A stretch of 64,000 nucleotides of DNA from positions 1 to 64,000 of the forward strand of contig NZ_JAOPFU010000010.1 in NCBI RefSeq assembly GCF_025515275.1. Direction: 5' to 3'. This stretch comes from Catenovulum sp. 2E275. GTDB lineage: Bacteria; Pseudomonadota; Gammaproteobacteria; Enterobacterales; Alteromonadaceae. Positions within the stretch are counted from its first letter, which is position 1; the number at the start of each line of letters is the position of its first letter. Below, in pieces: positions 40,409-49,308 of the stretch. The notes beneath the pieces were generated by a model. The model saw only the letters and a program-made list of their open reading frames with translations. It was not told the origin of the DNA and did no database searches. Both the position numbers and the translations under genes were made by a program.

Positions 40409-41209
40409 CTATAACGCTTTAATTTTTATATTTTTAAATTCGACCGGCTGGCCTTCACTCTGAAAACCAATATAACCGGATGTTAATACCGTCATTTGTT
40501 GCCAAATGGCGGGATCTTCACCCTGAATCAAATCATCTTTGGTCGCAAATGGGCTGGCATATTCCAGTACGATTTCCCCGTTAATGATTTGCGTAATTTT
40601 ACCGTGATTAACAATTAGTTCAGCGCTTACCCATTGATCCATCGGATAAGTTTTTGAGTTGGAATTTAAACAATGTCCAGGATAAATTTTATCCTGATAT
40701 ATAATATCGGTTCCCGGTGAACACATATTTCCGGTTGGTCTGGCTTGGCCGGGAGTCAGTTCTGCCAATAATTGCATTTCAACTGAAATTGGCCAGTTTT
40801 GTTGTTGCTGGATAGAGTCTGGCGACTGGCTATAAAACATCACTCCACTATTACGTTTAGCATAGCTTGGCGCGCTTTTTAAAAACTCACCGCTAAACTT
40901 ATAATCAAATTTTAAATGAAAATTATCAAATGGCTGGTTATAAAAAATATGCCCAAAGCGTTGATTAAAATCTGTATATTGATCGTAACGAACAGCTAGA
41001 GTTTTGTCCTCTACCCTAAATGTATCAGCATAGTTTTCACCGGTTTTATGGTGATTAATTTTCACAGTCCAGTTATCTAAATTTTTACCATTAAATAACT
41101 CAATCCAATCAGCATTGGTTGAGTTATTTAGATTATTGGCACAAGCAGATAATTGGCTGGTTAAAATTAAGGCGCTTAAAATGCTGGTTAAAGACTTAAA
41201 TTTATTCAT
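40409..41209 (-). CDS. DUF1080 (3-keto-disaccharide hydrolase-like) lipoprotein
   Basis: This 266-aa lipoprotein has a signal ending SQLSAC. Its single DUF1080 (PF06439) domain of concanavalin-like fold opens DWIELFNGKNLDNWTV. It also contains KFDYKFSGEF, a sugar-binding-type NSGVMFYSQSP and the ending YIGFQSEGQPVEFKNIKI. PF06439 proteins bind or cleave (3-keto-)glycosides and are common in polysaccharide-degrading bacteria. The substrate here is unknown. It sits alone between core genes, which suggests a later insertion. Confidence 0.85.
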   Translation of the reverse strand: MNKFKSLTSILSALILTSQLSACANNLNNSTNADWIELFNGKNLDNWTVKINHHKTGENYADTFRVEDKTLAVRYDQYTDFNQRFGHIFYNQPFDNFHLKFDYKFSGEFLKSAPSYAKRNSGVMFYSQSPDSIQQQQNWPISVEMQLLAELTPGQARPTGNMCSPGTDIIYQDKIYPGHCLNSNSKTYPMDQWVSAELIVNHGKITQIINGEIVLEYASPFATKDDLIQGEDPAIWQQMTVLTSGYIGFQSEGQPVEFKNIKIKAL

Positions 41210-41305
41210 TTTTATATCCTTTATAAACCCTAGCTGGCTTTTTATTCGTTTTTAGGGGCTGTTAGTGCGATAATTTGGTTTTTAAAGTCAGATTACAACT
41301 AAGTT

Positions 41306-41815
41306 ATGATAAAACCCAGCGTCACTATAGGGTTAACCAACCCTAAAAGTCCAACAAATGTTGGTGCTGTTATGCGAGCCGCCGGTTGTTTTGCTGCCAA
41401 CGCCGTTAACTATACCGGACAAAGGTACGAAAGAGCCGCTAAATACCAAACCGATACTAAAAACCAGCTTCGCCATATTCCGTTAACTGGAGTTGATTGT
41501 CTGGTTGAAGCTGCACCTGAAAATGCCAAAATTATTTGTGTCGATTTAGTAGAGGGCGCAATCGCATTACCTGATTTTCAGCATCCGGAAAACGCTTGTT
41601 ATATCTTTGGCCCGGAAGATGGCACAATTGAACAAGCTGTTATTGATCAAGCCGATTATGTGGTTTATATCCCAACGTATGGTTGCTTAAATTTAGCGAT
41701 GAGCGTAAATGTTGTGCTATACGACAGGGTGAGTAAATTAAACAGCATTCAAGCCAGTGACGAGTTGGTCTGTAATAGTCGGGATCGGAATAATAAAGTT
41801 AAAGTCTCCCGCTAA
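41306..41815 (+). CDS. TrmH-family (SPOUT) RNA methyltransferase
   Basis: This 169-aa compact SPOUT protein has the three SpoU motifs: NPKSPTNVGAVMRAAGCF, IFGPEDGTIEQAV and LNLAMSVNVVLYDR. It has no N-terminal RNA-binding extension, so it resembles TrmL-sized enzymes, and 2'-O-ribose methylation of a tRNA or rRNA is likely. The exact target cannot be read from sequence. It converges with darP. Confidence 0.85.
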   Translation: MIKPSVTIGLTNPKSPTNVGAVMRAAGCFAANAVNYTGQRYERAAKYQTDTKNQLRHIPLTGVDCLVEAAPENAKIICVDLVEGAIALPDFQHPENACYIFGPEDGTIEQAVIDQADYVVYIPTYGCLNLAMSVNVVLYDRVSKLNSIQASDELVCNSRDRNNKVKVSR

Positions 41816-41816
41816 A

Positions 41817-41885
41817 CCGGTTTTAGTTTAGCGGTAACACCTCACGCCAGATTGAATTTGTCAGTTTGGCGTGAGCTTAAACCGG
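41817..41885. terminator. Nested stem structure between the SPOUT and darP genes
   Basis: An inner perfect 9-bp stem CTCACGCCA / TGGCGTGAG (41841-41849 with 41867-41875) lies inside an outer 7-bp pair CCGGTTT / AAACCGG (41817-41823 with 41879-41885). It separates two converging genes and is probably a two-way terminator, although its T-runs are short. Confidence 0.55.
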
Positions 41886-41886
41886 C

Positions 41887-42420
41887 TTAAAGCTTGTGCG
41901 GAATATTATCTTTTAAATATTGATATAGCTGGCGGGCTGATTTTGGTGGTTTGTTTTGCTCAGCTTCTTTTTTCGCTTGTCTGGCTAACTGGCGTAGTTT
42001 AGCGCGCTCTAATAGCGGAAATTCTTCAACTAACTGATTAATTTTACTATCGCCCTGGGTAATAACCTGATCTCGCATATCTTCTAACTGATGAAAATGC
42101 TGGTTAGCTAATAAATGCTGGTTTTCAATTTTAGCTATTGCGATTTTAATTGGCTCAGGATCACCAAAACGTAATAGTTTAGCTATGTAAGCCAGTTGAC
42201 GATTATAAGCGCCTTTTTTATCTCGGATTTTTTCAGCAACTTTTACCGCTTCTGTTAAATCCTGATTTAAAGGTAATTTTTTTAGGTTTGCTGGTGATAA
42301 ACTCAACATTTTATCTGCCAGTTTTTGTAAATCCTGAGCATCTCGTTTTAGCTCTGATTTACTCACGTAGATAATTTCTTCATCTTCGTGATTTGGGTTG
42401 TCTTGCCAGTCGTTAGTCAT
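41887..42420 (-). CDS. darP: Ribosome maturation protein DarP (YjgA)
   Basis: This 177-aa, highly charged protein matches YjgA/DarP, a factor that binds late 50S precursors and helps mature the peptidyl-transferase centre. Family features are IIYVSKSELKRDAQDLQKL, AYIAKLLRFGDPEPI and the C-terminal ARQLYQYLKD. It is divergent from pmbA, the conserved yjgA-pmbA pair of gammaproteobacteria. Confidence 0.94.
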   Translation of the reverse strand: MTNDWQDNPNHEDEEIIYVSKSELKRDAQDLQKLADKMLSLSPANLKKLPLNQDLTEAVKVAEKIRDKKGAYNRQLAYIAKLLRFGDPEPIKIAIAKIENQHLLANQHFHQLEDMRDQVITQGDSKINQLVEEFPLLERAKLRQLARQAKKEAEQNKPPKSARQLYQYLKDNIPHKL

Positions 42421-42566
42421 TTGTATCTGTTCATGCTCGCTGCGAATAGCGCTATTTTATCATTAACTATAGCAGTTTGTCTTTGTTATCGAACACTACT
42501 GAAAATTCAGGCGGTTATGATACACTAATGCACATTAACACAAGATTTAATAAATGGCTTATCAGT

Positions 42567-43892
42567 ATGCTTGAAGAAATGAATCAGGTACGTCAGGCAG
42601 TTGAAGATGCATTGGCGTTAGCAAAAAAATTAGGCGCAAGTGACGCTGAAGTGTCTATGTCGAAACAGCAGGGATTATCTGTTGGTTGTCGTTTACAAGA
42701 AGTTGAAACAGTTGAGTTTGATTATGGTGGTGCATTAGGCATTGCGGTGTGGTTTGGTAAACGCAAAGGCAGCGCATCTACTTCAGATTTATCACCAGAG
42801 GCATTAAAAAAGACAGTTGAAGCGGCCTGTAATATTGCTAAATATACTTCGGAAGATCCATTTACTGGAATCGCTGATCCAAGTTTAATGGTAAAAGATA
42901 TACCGGATTTAGATTTATACCATCCATCTAATATTAATTCTGATAAAGCAATTGAAATCGCCTTAGCTTGTGAAAAAGCTGGATTGGAGCAAGATAGCCG
43001 GATTGAAAATAGTGATGGTGCATCTTTTTCTTCGCATCAGGGATTTAAAGTATATGGTAATAGCACAGGGTTAATTGCGGCTTACCCAAGTTCACGCCAT
43101 AGTTTAAGTTGTGCGTTAATTGCGCGCGATGGTGATGATATGCAGCGTGATTATGCTTATACCGTCTCTCGTGTTTTTGGTCATTTAGAAAGCGCACAGT
43201 GGGTTGGTCAAAAAGCGGCAAACGAAGTGTTATCGCGATTAAACCCAAGAAAAGCTAAAACCTGTAAAGTCCCGGTTTTGTTTAACAGCGAAATTGCCAG
43301 TAGTTTGTTTGGTCATTTTATTGCTGGGATTAGCGGTGGTAATTTATACCGTAAAGCATCGTTTTTATTGGATGCGTTAAATACGCAAGTTTTTCCTAAA
43401 TGGCTAACAATTGAAGAAGATCCTTTTATTAAACAAGGGCTCTCTAGCCGTGCGTTTGACTCTGAAGGGGTGGCAACTCAGCAACGTAAAATAGTTGAAA
43501 ACGGCGTTTTGAATACTTGGTTATTAACCTCTTATGCGGCGCGTAAAATGGGGCTTGCTTCAACAGGTCATGCTGGTGGTATTCATAATTGGTTAGTTGG
43601 CGCAGGTGGCGGTGATTTTGATGCTATGCTGAAAAAGCTGGGCACAGGATTATTGGTTACTGAAATGATGGGGCAGGGGGTTAATATTGTAACAGGTGAT
43701 TATTCTCGTGGTGCTGCTGGTTTTTGGGTTGAAAACGGTGAAATTCAGTATCCGGTTAGTGAAATTACCATTGCGGCTAAATTAACGGATATGCTTAAAA
43801 ATATTGTGGCTATTGGCGATGATATTGATCCTAAAGGCAGTATTCAGTGTGGCTCGGTATTAGTTGAAGAAATGCAAATTGCTGGTAACTAA
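42567..43892 (+). CDS. pmbA: Metalloprotease PmbA (TldE)
   Basis: This 441-aa protein is the TldE/PmbA half of the TldD-TldE protease, which matures peptides such as microcin B17 and degrades CcdA. Family features are EVETVEFDYGGALGIAVW, GHAGGIHNWLVGAGGGDF, EMMGQGVNIVTGDYSRGAAG and the closing ASVQCGSVLV-type segment (here SIQCGSVLVEEMQIAG). TldD is not in the window. The start is uncertain: the ATG at 42567 gives the usual N-terminal length, with alternatives at 42477 (TTG), 42528 and 42579. None has a strong ribosome-binding site. Confidence 0.92.
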   Translation: MLEEMNQVRQAVEDALALAKKLGASDAEVSMSKQQGLSVGCRLQEVETVEFDYGGALGIAVWFGKRKGSASTSDLSPEALKKTVEAACNIAKYTSEDPFTGIADPSLMVKDIPDLDLYHPSNINSDKAIEIALACEKAGLEQDSRIENSDGASFSSHQGFKVYGNSTGLIAAYPSSRHSLSCALIARDGDDMQRDYAYTVSRVFGHLESAQWVGQKAANEVLSRLNPRKAKTCKVPVLFNSEIASSLFGHFIAGISGGNLYRKASFLLDALNTQVFPKWLTIEEDPFIKQGLSSRAFDSEGVATQQRKIVENGVLNTWLLTSYAARKMGLASTGHAGGIHNWLVGAGGGDFDAMLKKLGTGLLVTEMMGQGVNIVTGDYSRGAAGFWVENGEIQYPVSEITIAAKLTDMLKNIVAIGDDIDPKGSIQCGSVLVEEMQIAGN

Positions 43893-44028
43893 TCAAAGTG
43901 CATATTTTATGTATAAATTTTTTAATTATATAAAATTATCCTAAGTACCTATTTTCGAAAGTTACCTCTCTACTACTTGAAATATTTTAAACATGGATTA
44001 GCTGAGCTATGTTCAGCTAAAGTTTTCT

Positions 44029-44433
44029 ATGAATACTAAGCTGAAAAATACAACTGTGCGTCCACATCGAGTTTTGATCGTCGATGATTCCAGAGTTATG
44101 CGAGACTTTTTAAGAAAAATGTTAATAGAGTTGGGGTTTAATCACTTCATTGAGGCAAGCAATGCTAAAGATGCATTGGCAAAGTATCAACAGGAGCAAC
44201 CCCACTTTACATTTTTGGATATAGAGCTCGGTGATGAAAGTGGATTGGATGTATTTGAAGAGATTTTAGCTGAAGATATTGAAGCAAAAGTTACAATAAT
44301 TACAGCCCATTCTACAATAGGTAATGTGAAAAAAGCGATGTCTCTGGGTGCGAAGGGTTTCTTAGTAAAACCATTTCAACCGCAAAAGCTTTTATTAGCA
44401 GTAAAGAATATGAGTAATCATTCAAATAAATGA
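44029..44433 (+). CDS. Stand-alone response-regulator receiver (CheY-like)
   Basis: This 134-aa protein is only a receiver domain. The acidic pocket is D19-D20, the phospho-acceptor D64 (FLDIELG), the switch Thr92 and the conserved Lys114 (LVKPF). No output domain follows and no histidine kinase is adjacent. It could act by phosphate-dependent protein contact, like CheY, or as a phosphate sink. The chemoreceptor at 23-24.7 kb is too distant to imply a link. Confidence 0.9.
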   Translation: MNTKLKNTTVRPHRVLIVDDSRVMRDFLRKMLIELGFNHFIEASNAKDALAKYQQEQPHFTFLDIELGDESGLDVFEEILAEDIEAKVTIITAHSTIGNVKKAMSLGAKGFLVKPFQPQKLLLAVKNMSNHSNK

Positions 44434-44789
44434 CTTTGTGGTTAATCGACATTTTAATCATTTAAAATATGTTCAATTGGTTATCGTCTGCCGATGTTCC
44501 CCCTTTTATCTTTAATCATTTAATATTAAGTCAACGTTATTTATAGTATGCCTGTACAGATAGGTGTTATAAATACTACTACACGGCTATTACCAAAAAT
44601 TAAATAGTTATAACTAATAACTTCGCTGATAAGGTTACAATATACTTTAAGATTTATGGTGGGTTATCATTATCCATATTCATAGTGACAACTGTTAACT
44701 AAGAATATATCTCGACAAATTTGGCTTACTTACAAATAAAAATATTTTTGGTAAAATAAATGTTAATAAATATTGAAATGAGTAAATCT
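44434..44789. other. Intergenic region before the small lipoprotein gene
   Basis: This AT-rich stretch of about 350 bases has no convincing gene. Near its end are a weak TTGGCT (44721-44726) and TATTTT (44743-44748) with 16 bp between them, a possible promoter of the lipoprotein. Nothing else stands out. Confidence 0.4.
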
Positions 44790-45068
44790 ATGAAAGCAAT
44801 AAAATGTAAACTTCTGATCGCAATTGCTATCCCATTTTGGTTAACAGCTTGTTTCGTAGGGGAGAACTCAGCAGAAAGTAGCATTGATAATGACAATAAA
44901 GTTCAATATGTTATTCAAGCACCAGACTGCAAAGAGGTACCATTTAATGCAAACTTAACACCTGATAGCGAGGATAATCTAGTTGAGATAACGAGGGATT
45001 TTGCCCGTGATGAAATGATGGAGCTTTGCGTTAAAAATGGAAGTGTCAGCGTTACCCATGTAGAGTAA
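44790..45068 (+). CDS. Small predicted lipoprotein, function unknown
   Basis: This 92-aa protein (from the ATG at 44790) has a lipoprotein signal MKAIKCKLLIAIAIPFWLTAC with the lipid Cys at the end of that run (residue 21). The mature part of about 70 residues is acidic and has two further Cys (PDCKEV and ELCVKN) that could form a disulfide. In-frame ATGs at 44760 and 44778 would add ten or four residues. I do not recognise a family. It sits in the accessory segment between pmbA and mgtE. Confidence 0.55.
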   Translation: MKAIKCKLLIAIAIPFWLTACFVGENSAESSIDNDNKVQYVIQAPDCKEVPFNANLTPDSEDNLVEITRDFARDEMMELCVKNGSVSVTHVE

Positions 45069-45288
45069 GTGCTTGAAGCTGGCCACTATATTCAACGTCA
45101 TAAATTGGATTGTCTGATTGAAGTTATACTTTATTCCTGCAGAGTTTGGCATTAGCTATTAAACAATGCCCAAAGAAGCTTTTGTGGTATGGCTTTAGTT
45201 TTTGGCTGTTATTTTATACATTCAAAATTTATAGTTAACCTAATCTGTCTTTCTATAAACTGAGCTAAAGAACTACTTTTACCTTACT

Positions 45289-45342
45289 GCTGTTGTCTGA
45301 CTTTTAGTTGTTTATTGGGTAGAAGCCTTAATAGACAACAGC
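45289..45342. repeat. Inverted repeat, 10-bp arms
   Basis: GCTGTTGTCT (45289-45298) and AGACAACAGC (45333-45342) are perfect reverse complements with 34 bases between them. Confidence 0.5.
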
Positions 45343-45347
45343 TAAAT

Positions 45348-45405
45348 TAGAAAATTTCATTATTAATTAATAAAAGTACGCTATTTATAGCCATGAAATT
45401 TTCTA
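45348..45405. repeat. Inverted repeat, 13-bp arms
   Basis: TAGAAAATTTCAT (45348-45360) and ATGAAATTTTCTA (45393-45405) are perfect reverse complements with 32 bases between them. The repeat lies about 45 bases beyond the stop of the acyltransferase gene and could end its transcript or mark a small mobile remnant. Confidence 0.5.
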
Positions 45406-45451
45406 TATGTAATTTTTATTCAGGACATAAAATGAGAGTTAATTCTCTTTT

Positions 45452-47392
45452 CTAACTTTTAGATAAATCGCTAATAAGATAAGTGCTTAGTTGTAACGCT
45501 CCGTAATAACTTAAATGACTCCCATCAGATGTTAGAAACTCTCCATTAGGATCTTGATACTTGCATTCTGACTCTGGACAAAAGTAATTAGTATAGTCAA
45601 GCCTTCGAGATATACCTGATTGGTCTATTATCGTATAAACATCTGAAATTCTTTTATAATGCTGTTCTTTTGTAAGCTTTGGAAAATATCCTGAAACATT
45701 AAGGGTTTGTGACCGTAAAGTTTCAAATAAAGGATTATAGGAAAACCTTGGTGGTTCGGTAAATACAATTACTTTTATGTTTTTATCCTGCATTTGTTTC
45801 ACTGTTGCACGAAAGTTTTTAGCAAACTCAGCTAATCTATCTTCATAGCTCGCATTATGCTTGGCATTAATATCTCGTAAATTACCTTTTTCAATGTTAT
45901 GTACAAACGAACCGACTAAAATCACAGTTTTATAATTATTATCTAGAATATGGCTTAATACTCTCGCATTTACATCTTTGCATACATGACTCACATCAAC
46001 CCTTTTCATGTTAATAATAGGTTGGCAACCAAGCGTTGTTGAGTACTCTATATTGATATCTGATTGCTCTACTAATCGCTCAAATGCGGGCATTAACACA
46101 TCAGCATGGCTATCACCCCATACAAAAACATCAATGTCTGAGTGTGTTTTATATGTACTACGTAGTTGACAGAGTTCATCTTGACCCTTTCGGTACACGT
46201 CCGTACATTGTTTTCGGTTAATAGGTGGTTTTAGGGCTTTATAATATTGTGTAATGATTTGTTTATCGGGATCGACCAAAATAGCATTTGAATTAAAATG
46301 AAACGTAGTTAAAAGAGCGATTAAAATCAATGTTGCTACGCCGTATGTTTTAAGTAGAGCTGAATTGGGGAATTTATGGTGATTTCTAAAAGGAGTTTCT
46401 ATAAATCGGTAACTTAGATAACCCAATAAGTAACTCAGTAGTACGATACTAATTATTACATGGGCGGAATGACCTTCTGGAAAAAACCAAAATGCTAAAA
46501 CAACAATGGGCCAATGCCATAGGTATACTGAATAAGATATCTTACCTATAAATGTAAATGGACTACTTGAAAGTATCTTGTTGACTAAAATTGTTGGTGA
46601 GTTAGATAATAAAATTAATAAAGCGCCTGTAGTTGGCAATAATGCGCTATAGGAAGGGAAAGGTGTTAAGTGATCAAATGTAAATACACTGATTATAATT
46701 AGAGCTAAGCCTAGTATGCTCGTTATTGAAGCTATATTTGGTTTGCTAATATTTTTTCCATAAATAGCAGCGCAAGCCCCAATTCCTAACTCCCATGCAC
46801 GAAAAGGTATCCAGTAAAACGCAGCGTTTGAGTCATAATTAGTATAAAAAATACATAAAATCAATGATATGATGGTCATTGTTCCTATTACATATAGGGT
46901 ATACTGGGCCAGCCATCGTTTTAGTCCAATCAATAATAGAGGAAAAAATATATAGAATTGTTCTTCGATTGATAAACTCCACGTATGTAACAGTGGTTTT
47001 AACTCATGGGCAGAACCAAAATACCCTCCTTGACTCCAAAAATAGATATTCGAGGCAAAAACTTGAGTGGTGAAAGCGGATTGAATAAAGTTGTGGTAGA
47101 GATTAATTGGATAGATAAATGCAAACAACAGAGTCGATACAAATAAAACACAATAAAGCGCTGGCCAGATTCGTCTTATTCGTTTGAGCCAAAAAAGCTT
47201 TAGACTAAATTTTTCCTGAGCAGATTCTTTAAGAATAATCGAAGTAATTAAGTAACCACTGATGACAAAAAAAACATCAACACCGACAAACCCCCCATTA
47301 AATAGCTGAAGGCCTGCATGAAATAACACAACGACAGTAACCGCTATAGCCCTAAGCCCATCTATTTCTGGGCGATATCGTAAAATACTCAT
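45452..47392 (-). CDS. OafA-type O-acyltransferase with SGNH domain
   Basis: This 646-aa inner-membrane protein has an acyltransferase-3 domain of about ten helices (residues 1-360). It opens RPEIDGLRAIAVTVVVLFHAG, which contains the catalytic-type His, and carries the SIEEQFYIFFP signature. A periplasmic SGNH hydrolase domain follows, with its Ser in VWGDSHADVL and its Asp/His pair in DGSHLSYYGAL. Such fused proteins O-acetylate surface polysaccharides such as O-antigen or exopolysaccharide. No glycan biosynthesis genes are adjacent, so the substrate is unknown. Its isolated place between core genes suggests acquisition. Confidence 0.9.
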   Translation of the reverse strand: MSILRYRPEIDGLRAIAVTVVVLFHAGLQLFNGGFVGVDVFFVISGYLITSIILKESAQEKFSLKLFWLKRIRRIWPALYCVLFVSTLLFAFIYPINLYHNFIQSAFTTQVFASNIYFWSQGGYFGSAHELKPLLHTWSLSIEEQFYIFFPLLLIGLKRWLAQYTLYVIGTMTIISLILCIFYTNYDSNAAFYWIPFRAWELGIGACAAIYGKNISKPNIASITSILGLALIIISVFTFDHLTPFPSYSALLPTTGALLILLSNSPTILVNKILSSSPFTFIGKISYSVYLWHWPIVVLAFWFFPEGHSAHVIISIVLLSYLLGYLSYRFIETPFRNHHKFPNSALLKTYGVATLILIALLTTFHFNSNAILVDPDKQIITQYYKALKPPINRKQCTDVYRKGQDELCQLRSTYKTHSDIDVFVWGDSHADVLMPAFERLVEQSDINIEYSTTLGCQPIINMKRVDVSHVCKDVNARVLSHILDNNYKTVILVGSFVHNIEKGNLRDINAKHNASYEDRLAEFAKNFRATVKQMQDKNIKVIVFTEPPRFSYNPLFETLRSQTLNVSGYFPKLTKEQHYKRISDVYTIIDQSGISRRLDYTNYFCPESECKYQDPNGEFLTSDGSHLSYYGALQLSTYLISDLSKS

Positions 47393-47541
47393 TAATTATT
47401 TCCATCCCTGCATAGCTATTATTACTTAGCTTTAATTTTAGTTAAGTTTATAGGTGAATCTTTATTAAATTCAGTTAAGTAAAAAGGATTTCCCTGTAGA
47501 AAGAGCCTGTTTAGGTCTAAAGAGTTTTTCTCTATAAATAC

Positions 47542-48900
47542 TTAGCTGAGCAGCAAAGAGGCGCTGCCTAAAAACGCAAAAATACCGATAATATCTGTTA
47601 CCGTAGTTAAAATAACACTACCCGCTAAAGCCGGATCAATCCTTAATTTTTTAAGGACGAGCGGAATAGTAACCCCGGATAAACCGGCAGCAAGCATATT
47701 CATTAACATCGCAAAGGCAATGATGCCAGCTAAGGTGAGATCCTGCTTCCAGATCCCAACAATACCTGCAATTAAAACAGCCCAAATTACCCCGTTTAAT
47801 AAACCTATAGTTAATTCTTTAATTAATAAACTTCGGGTATTGGTTGGCAAAACATGACCAAGTGCCATTGCACGAATGACCAAAGTTAAAGTTTGGTTCC
47901 CTGCAACACCACCCATGCTTGGTACTATCGTGTTTAAAATAGCTAATACCGCTAGCTGGCTTAAAATATCTTCAAATAAGTCAGATACCATAGCGGCAAG
48001 TAAAGCAGTTAACAGGTTTACACCTAACCAGATTGAGCGTTTTTTGGTACTTTGAACAACAGGGGCAAAGGTGTCTTCTTCATCGTCTAAACCTGCCATA
48101 CTCATCATAGAGTGTTCGGCATCTTCACGGATAATATCAACCATATCATCAATTGTGATTCGGCCAAGTAGGTGATTTTGCTCATTAACAACAGCGGCAG
48201 ACACCCAGTTATAACGCTCAAATTGTTGAGCCGCTTCAGACTCTGACATGGTTGCCGGAATTGGATTGACTTCGGTATTCATTAACTGGGCAATTAATAA
48301 GTCCGGCTGAGAAGTGACTAATTTACTTAAACTGATTTCCCCAATTAAAACGTCACTTTCATCAACAACATAAAGGCTGTCGGTATTCTTAGGTAGTTCT
48401 GCACGCATACGTAAATAACGTAAAACCACTTCAACCGTTACATCTGGACGAATTGTAACTGTATCTGTATTCATCACAGAGCCAGCGGTAAATTCTTCGT
48501 AGGCTAAGGCAGCTTCTGCTCTGTGTCTGTCCTGATGATCTAGTGAATTTAATACTTCCTGATAAAGCTCATCCGGTAAACTCCGTAAAACTTGAGCTAA
48601 ATCGTCTGTATCCATGCCTTCGGTTGCTTCGGCAACCGCTTCTGGCATCATTTGGCGAACGATACTGGTCCGTACATCTTCGCTTAGTTCTTCGAGTATT
48701 TCACCATGAAATTCAGAATCAATTAATTGCCAGAATGCAAAGCGGGTTTTGACCGGAGTAGACTCTAAAATAAATGCAACATCAACCGCAGGCATGTTAT
48801 GGAGGGCATTACGAACGTGCACAAACATACCCCGGTTTAACGCAGCGGTTAACTCAAGTAATGTTTGATTAGACAAGCTTTGTTCGTAAGCTTCAGGCAT
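47542..48900 (-). CDS. mgtE: Magnesium transporter MgtE
   Basis: This 452-aa Mg2+ channel has an N-terminal superhelical MgtE_N domain (about 20-125), a CBS pair (about 135-255) that senses Mg2+, a connecting helix and five transmembrane helices (about 290-450). Conserved pore segments include VPSMGGVAGNQTLTLVIRAMALG (split near 325-345) and the ending TTVTDIIGIFAFLG. It is the last gene of the rpoN-linked minus-strand cluster, 120 bases after npr. Confidence 0.94.
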   Translation of the reverse strand: MPEAYEQSLSNQTLLELTAALNRGMFVHVRNALHNMPAVDVAFILESTPVKTRFAFWQLIDSEFHGEILEELSEDVRTSIVRQMMPEAVAEATEGMDTDDLAQVLRSLPDELYQEVLNSLDHQDRHRAEAALAYEEFTAGSVMNTDTVTIRPDVTVEVVLRYLRMRAELPKNTDSLYVVDESDVLIGEISLSKLVTSQPDLLIAQLMNTEVNPIPATMSESEAAQQFERYNWVSAAVVNEQNHLLGRITIDDMVDIIREDAEHSMMSMAGLDDEEDTFAPVVQSTKKRSIWLGVNLLTALLAAMVSDLFEDILSQLAVLAILNTIVPSMGGVAGNQTLTLVIRAMALGHVLPTNTRSLLIKELTIGLLNGVIWAVLIAGIVGIWKQDLTLAGIIAFAMLMNMLAAGLSGVTIPLVLKKLRIDPALAGSVILTTVTDIIGIFAFLGSASLLLS

Positions 48901-49020
48901 TTATTATTTAATCTCCGTATCAAAGGTGATTATAGGCAGGTGGAAGTTAGTTTACCTAAAGTAAAAAAAAATGGCTACGACAGAATGACTTATCGTGAAA
49001 TCTATCTATTTTTGTTTACC

Positions 49021-49296
49021 TTATTCGCCTTCATGAAAGCGGGCGTTGATTAATGCTTCTACAGCTTCTAATGCGGCTTGGGCATCTTCTCCCTGACACT
49101 TTACTTCTATTTCTGTGCCAGTTGCGCCGGACAATAACAATAACCCCATTACGCTGTTTGCATTGGCGGTTTTGCCGCCGCAAACGATCATAATTTCACT
49201 TGTATAAGATTGGGCTAGTTGTACAAGCTGAGTGGCGGCTCGGGCGTGTAACCCCAGCTTATTTTTGATAAATAAAGTTTTACTGACTTGGTTCAT
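49021..49296 (-). CDS. ptsO: Phosphocarrier protein NPr (nitrogen-PTS HPr)
   Basis: This 91-aa HPr-family protein has the phosphorylated His17 in NKLGLHARAATQL. The second conserved region is SVMGLLLLSGATGTEI. In the nitrogen PTS it passes phosphate from PtsP to PtsN, encoded two genes upstream. It ends the conserved rpoN-hpf-ptsN-rapZ-npr order, starting 12 bases after rapZ. A T9 run on its strand (48961-48970) follows the gene. Confidence 0.93.
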   Translation of the reverse strand: MNQVSKTLFIKNKLGLHARAATQLVQLAQSYTSEIMIVCGGKTANANSVMGLLLLSGATGTEIEVKCQGEDAQAALEAVEALINARFHEGE

Positions 49297-49308
49297 GTTT
49301 GGTATCTG

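Larger units (their letters stand above)
45069..45451. other. Gene-free region with two inverted repeats
   Basis: This 383-base AT-rich gap has no convincing open frame. It holds two perfect inverted repeats described separately (45289-45342 and 45348-45405). It lies between the converging lipoprotein and acyltransferase genes. Confidence 0.6.

Noticed and set aside
46879-47073. 64-codon open frame on the plus strand inside the acyltransferase gene
   Set aside because: It is antisense to conserved transmembrane helices of the acyltransferase and has no supporting signal.
48955-48995. Terminator after npr with a T9 run
   Set aside because: The T-run is clear on the minus strand, but the stem next to it is only four base pairs, so I do not call a terminator.
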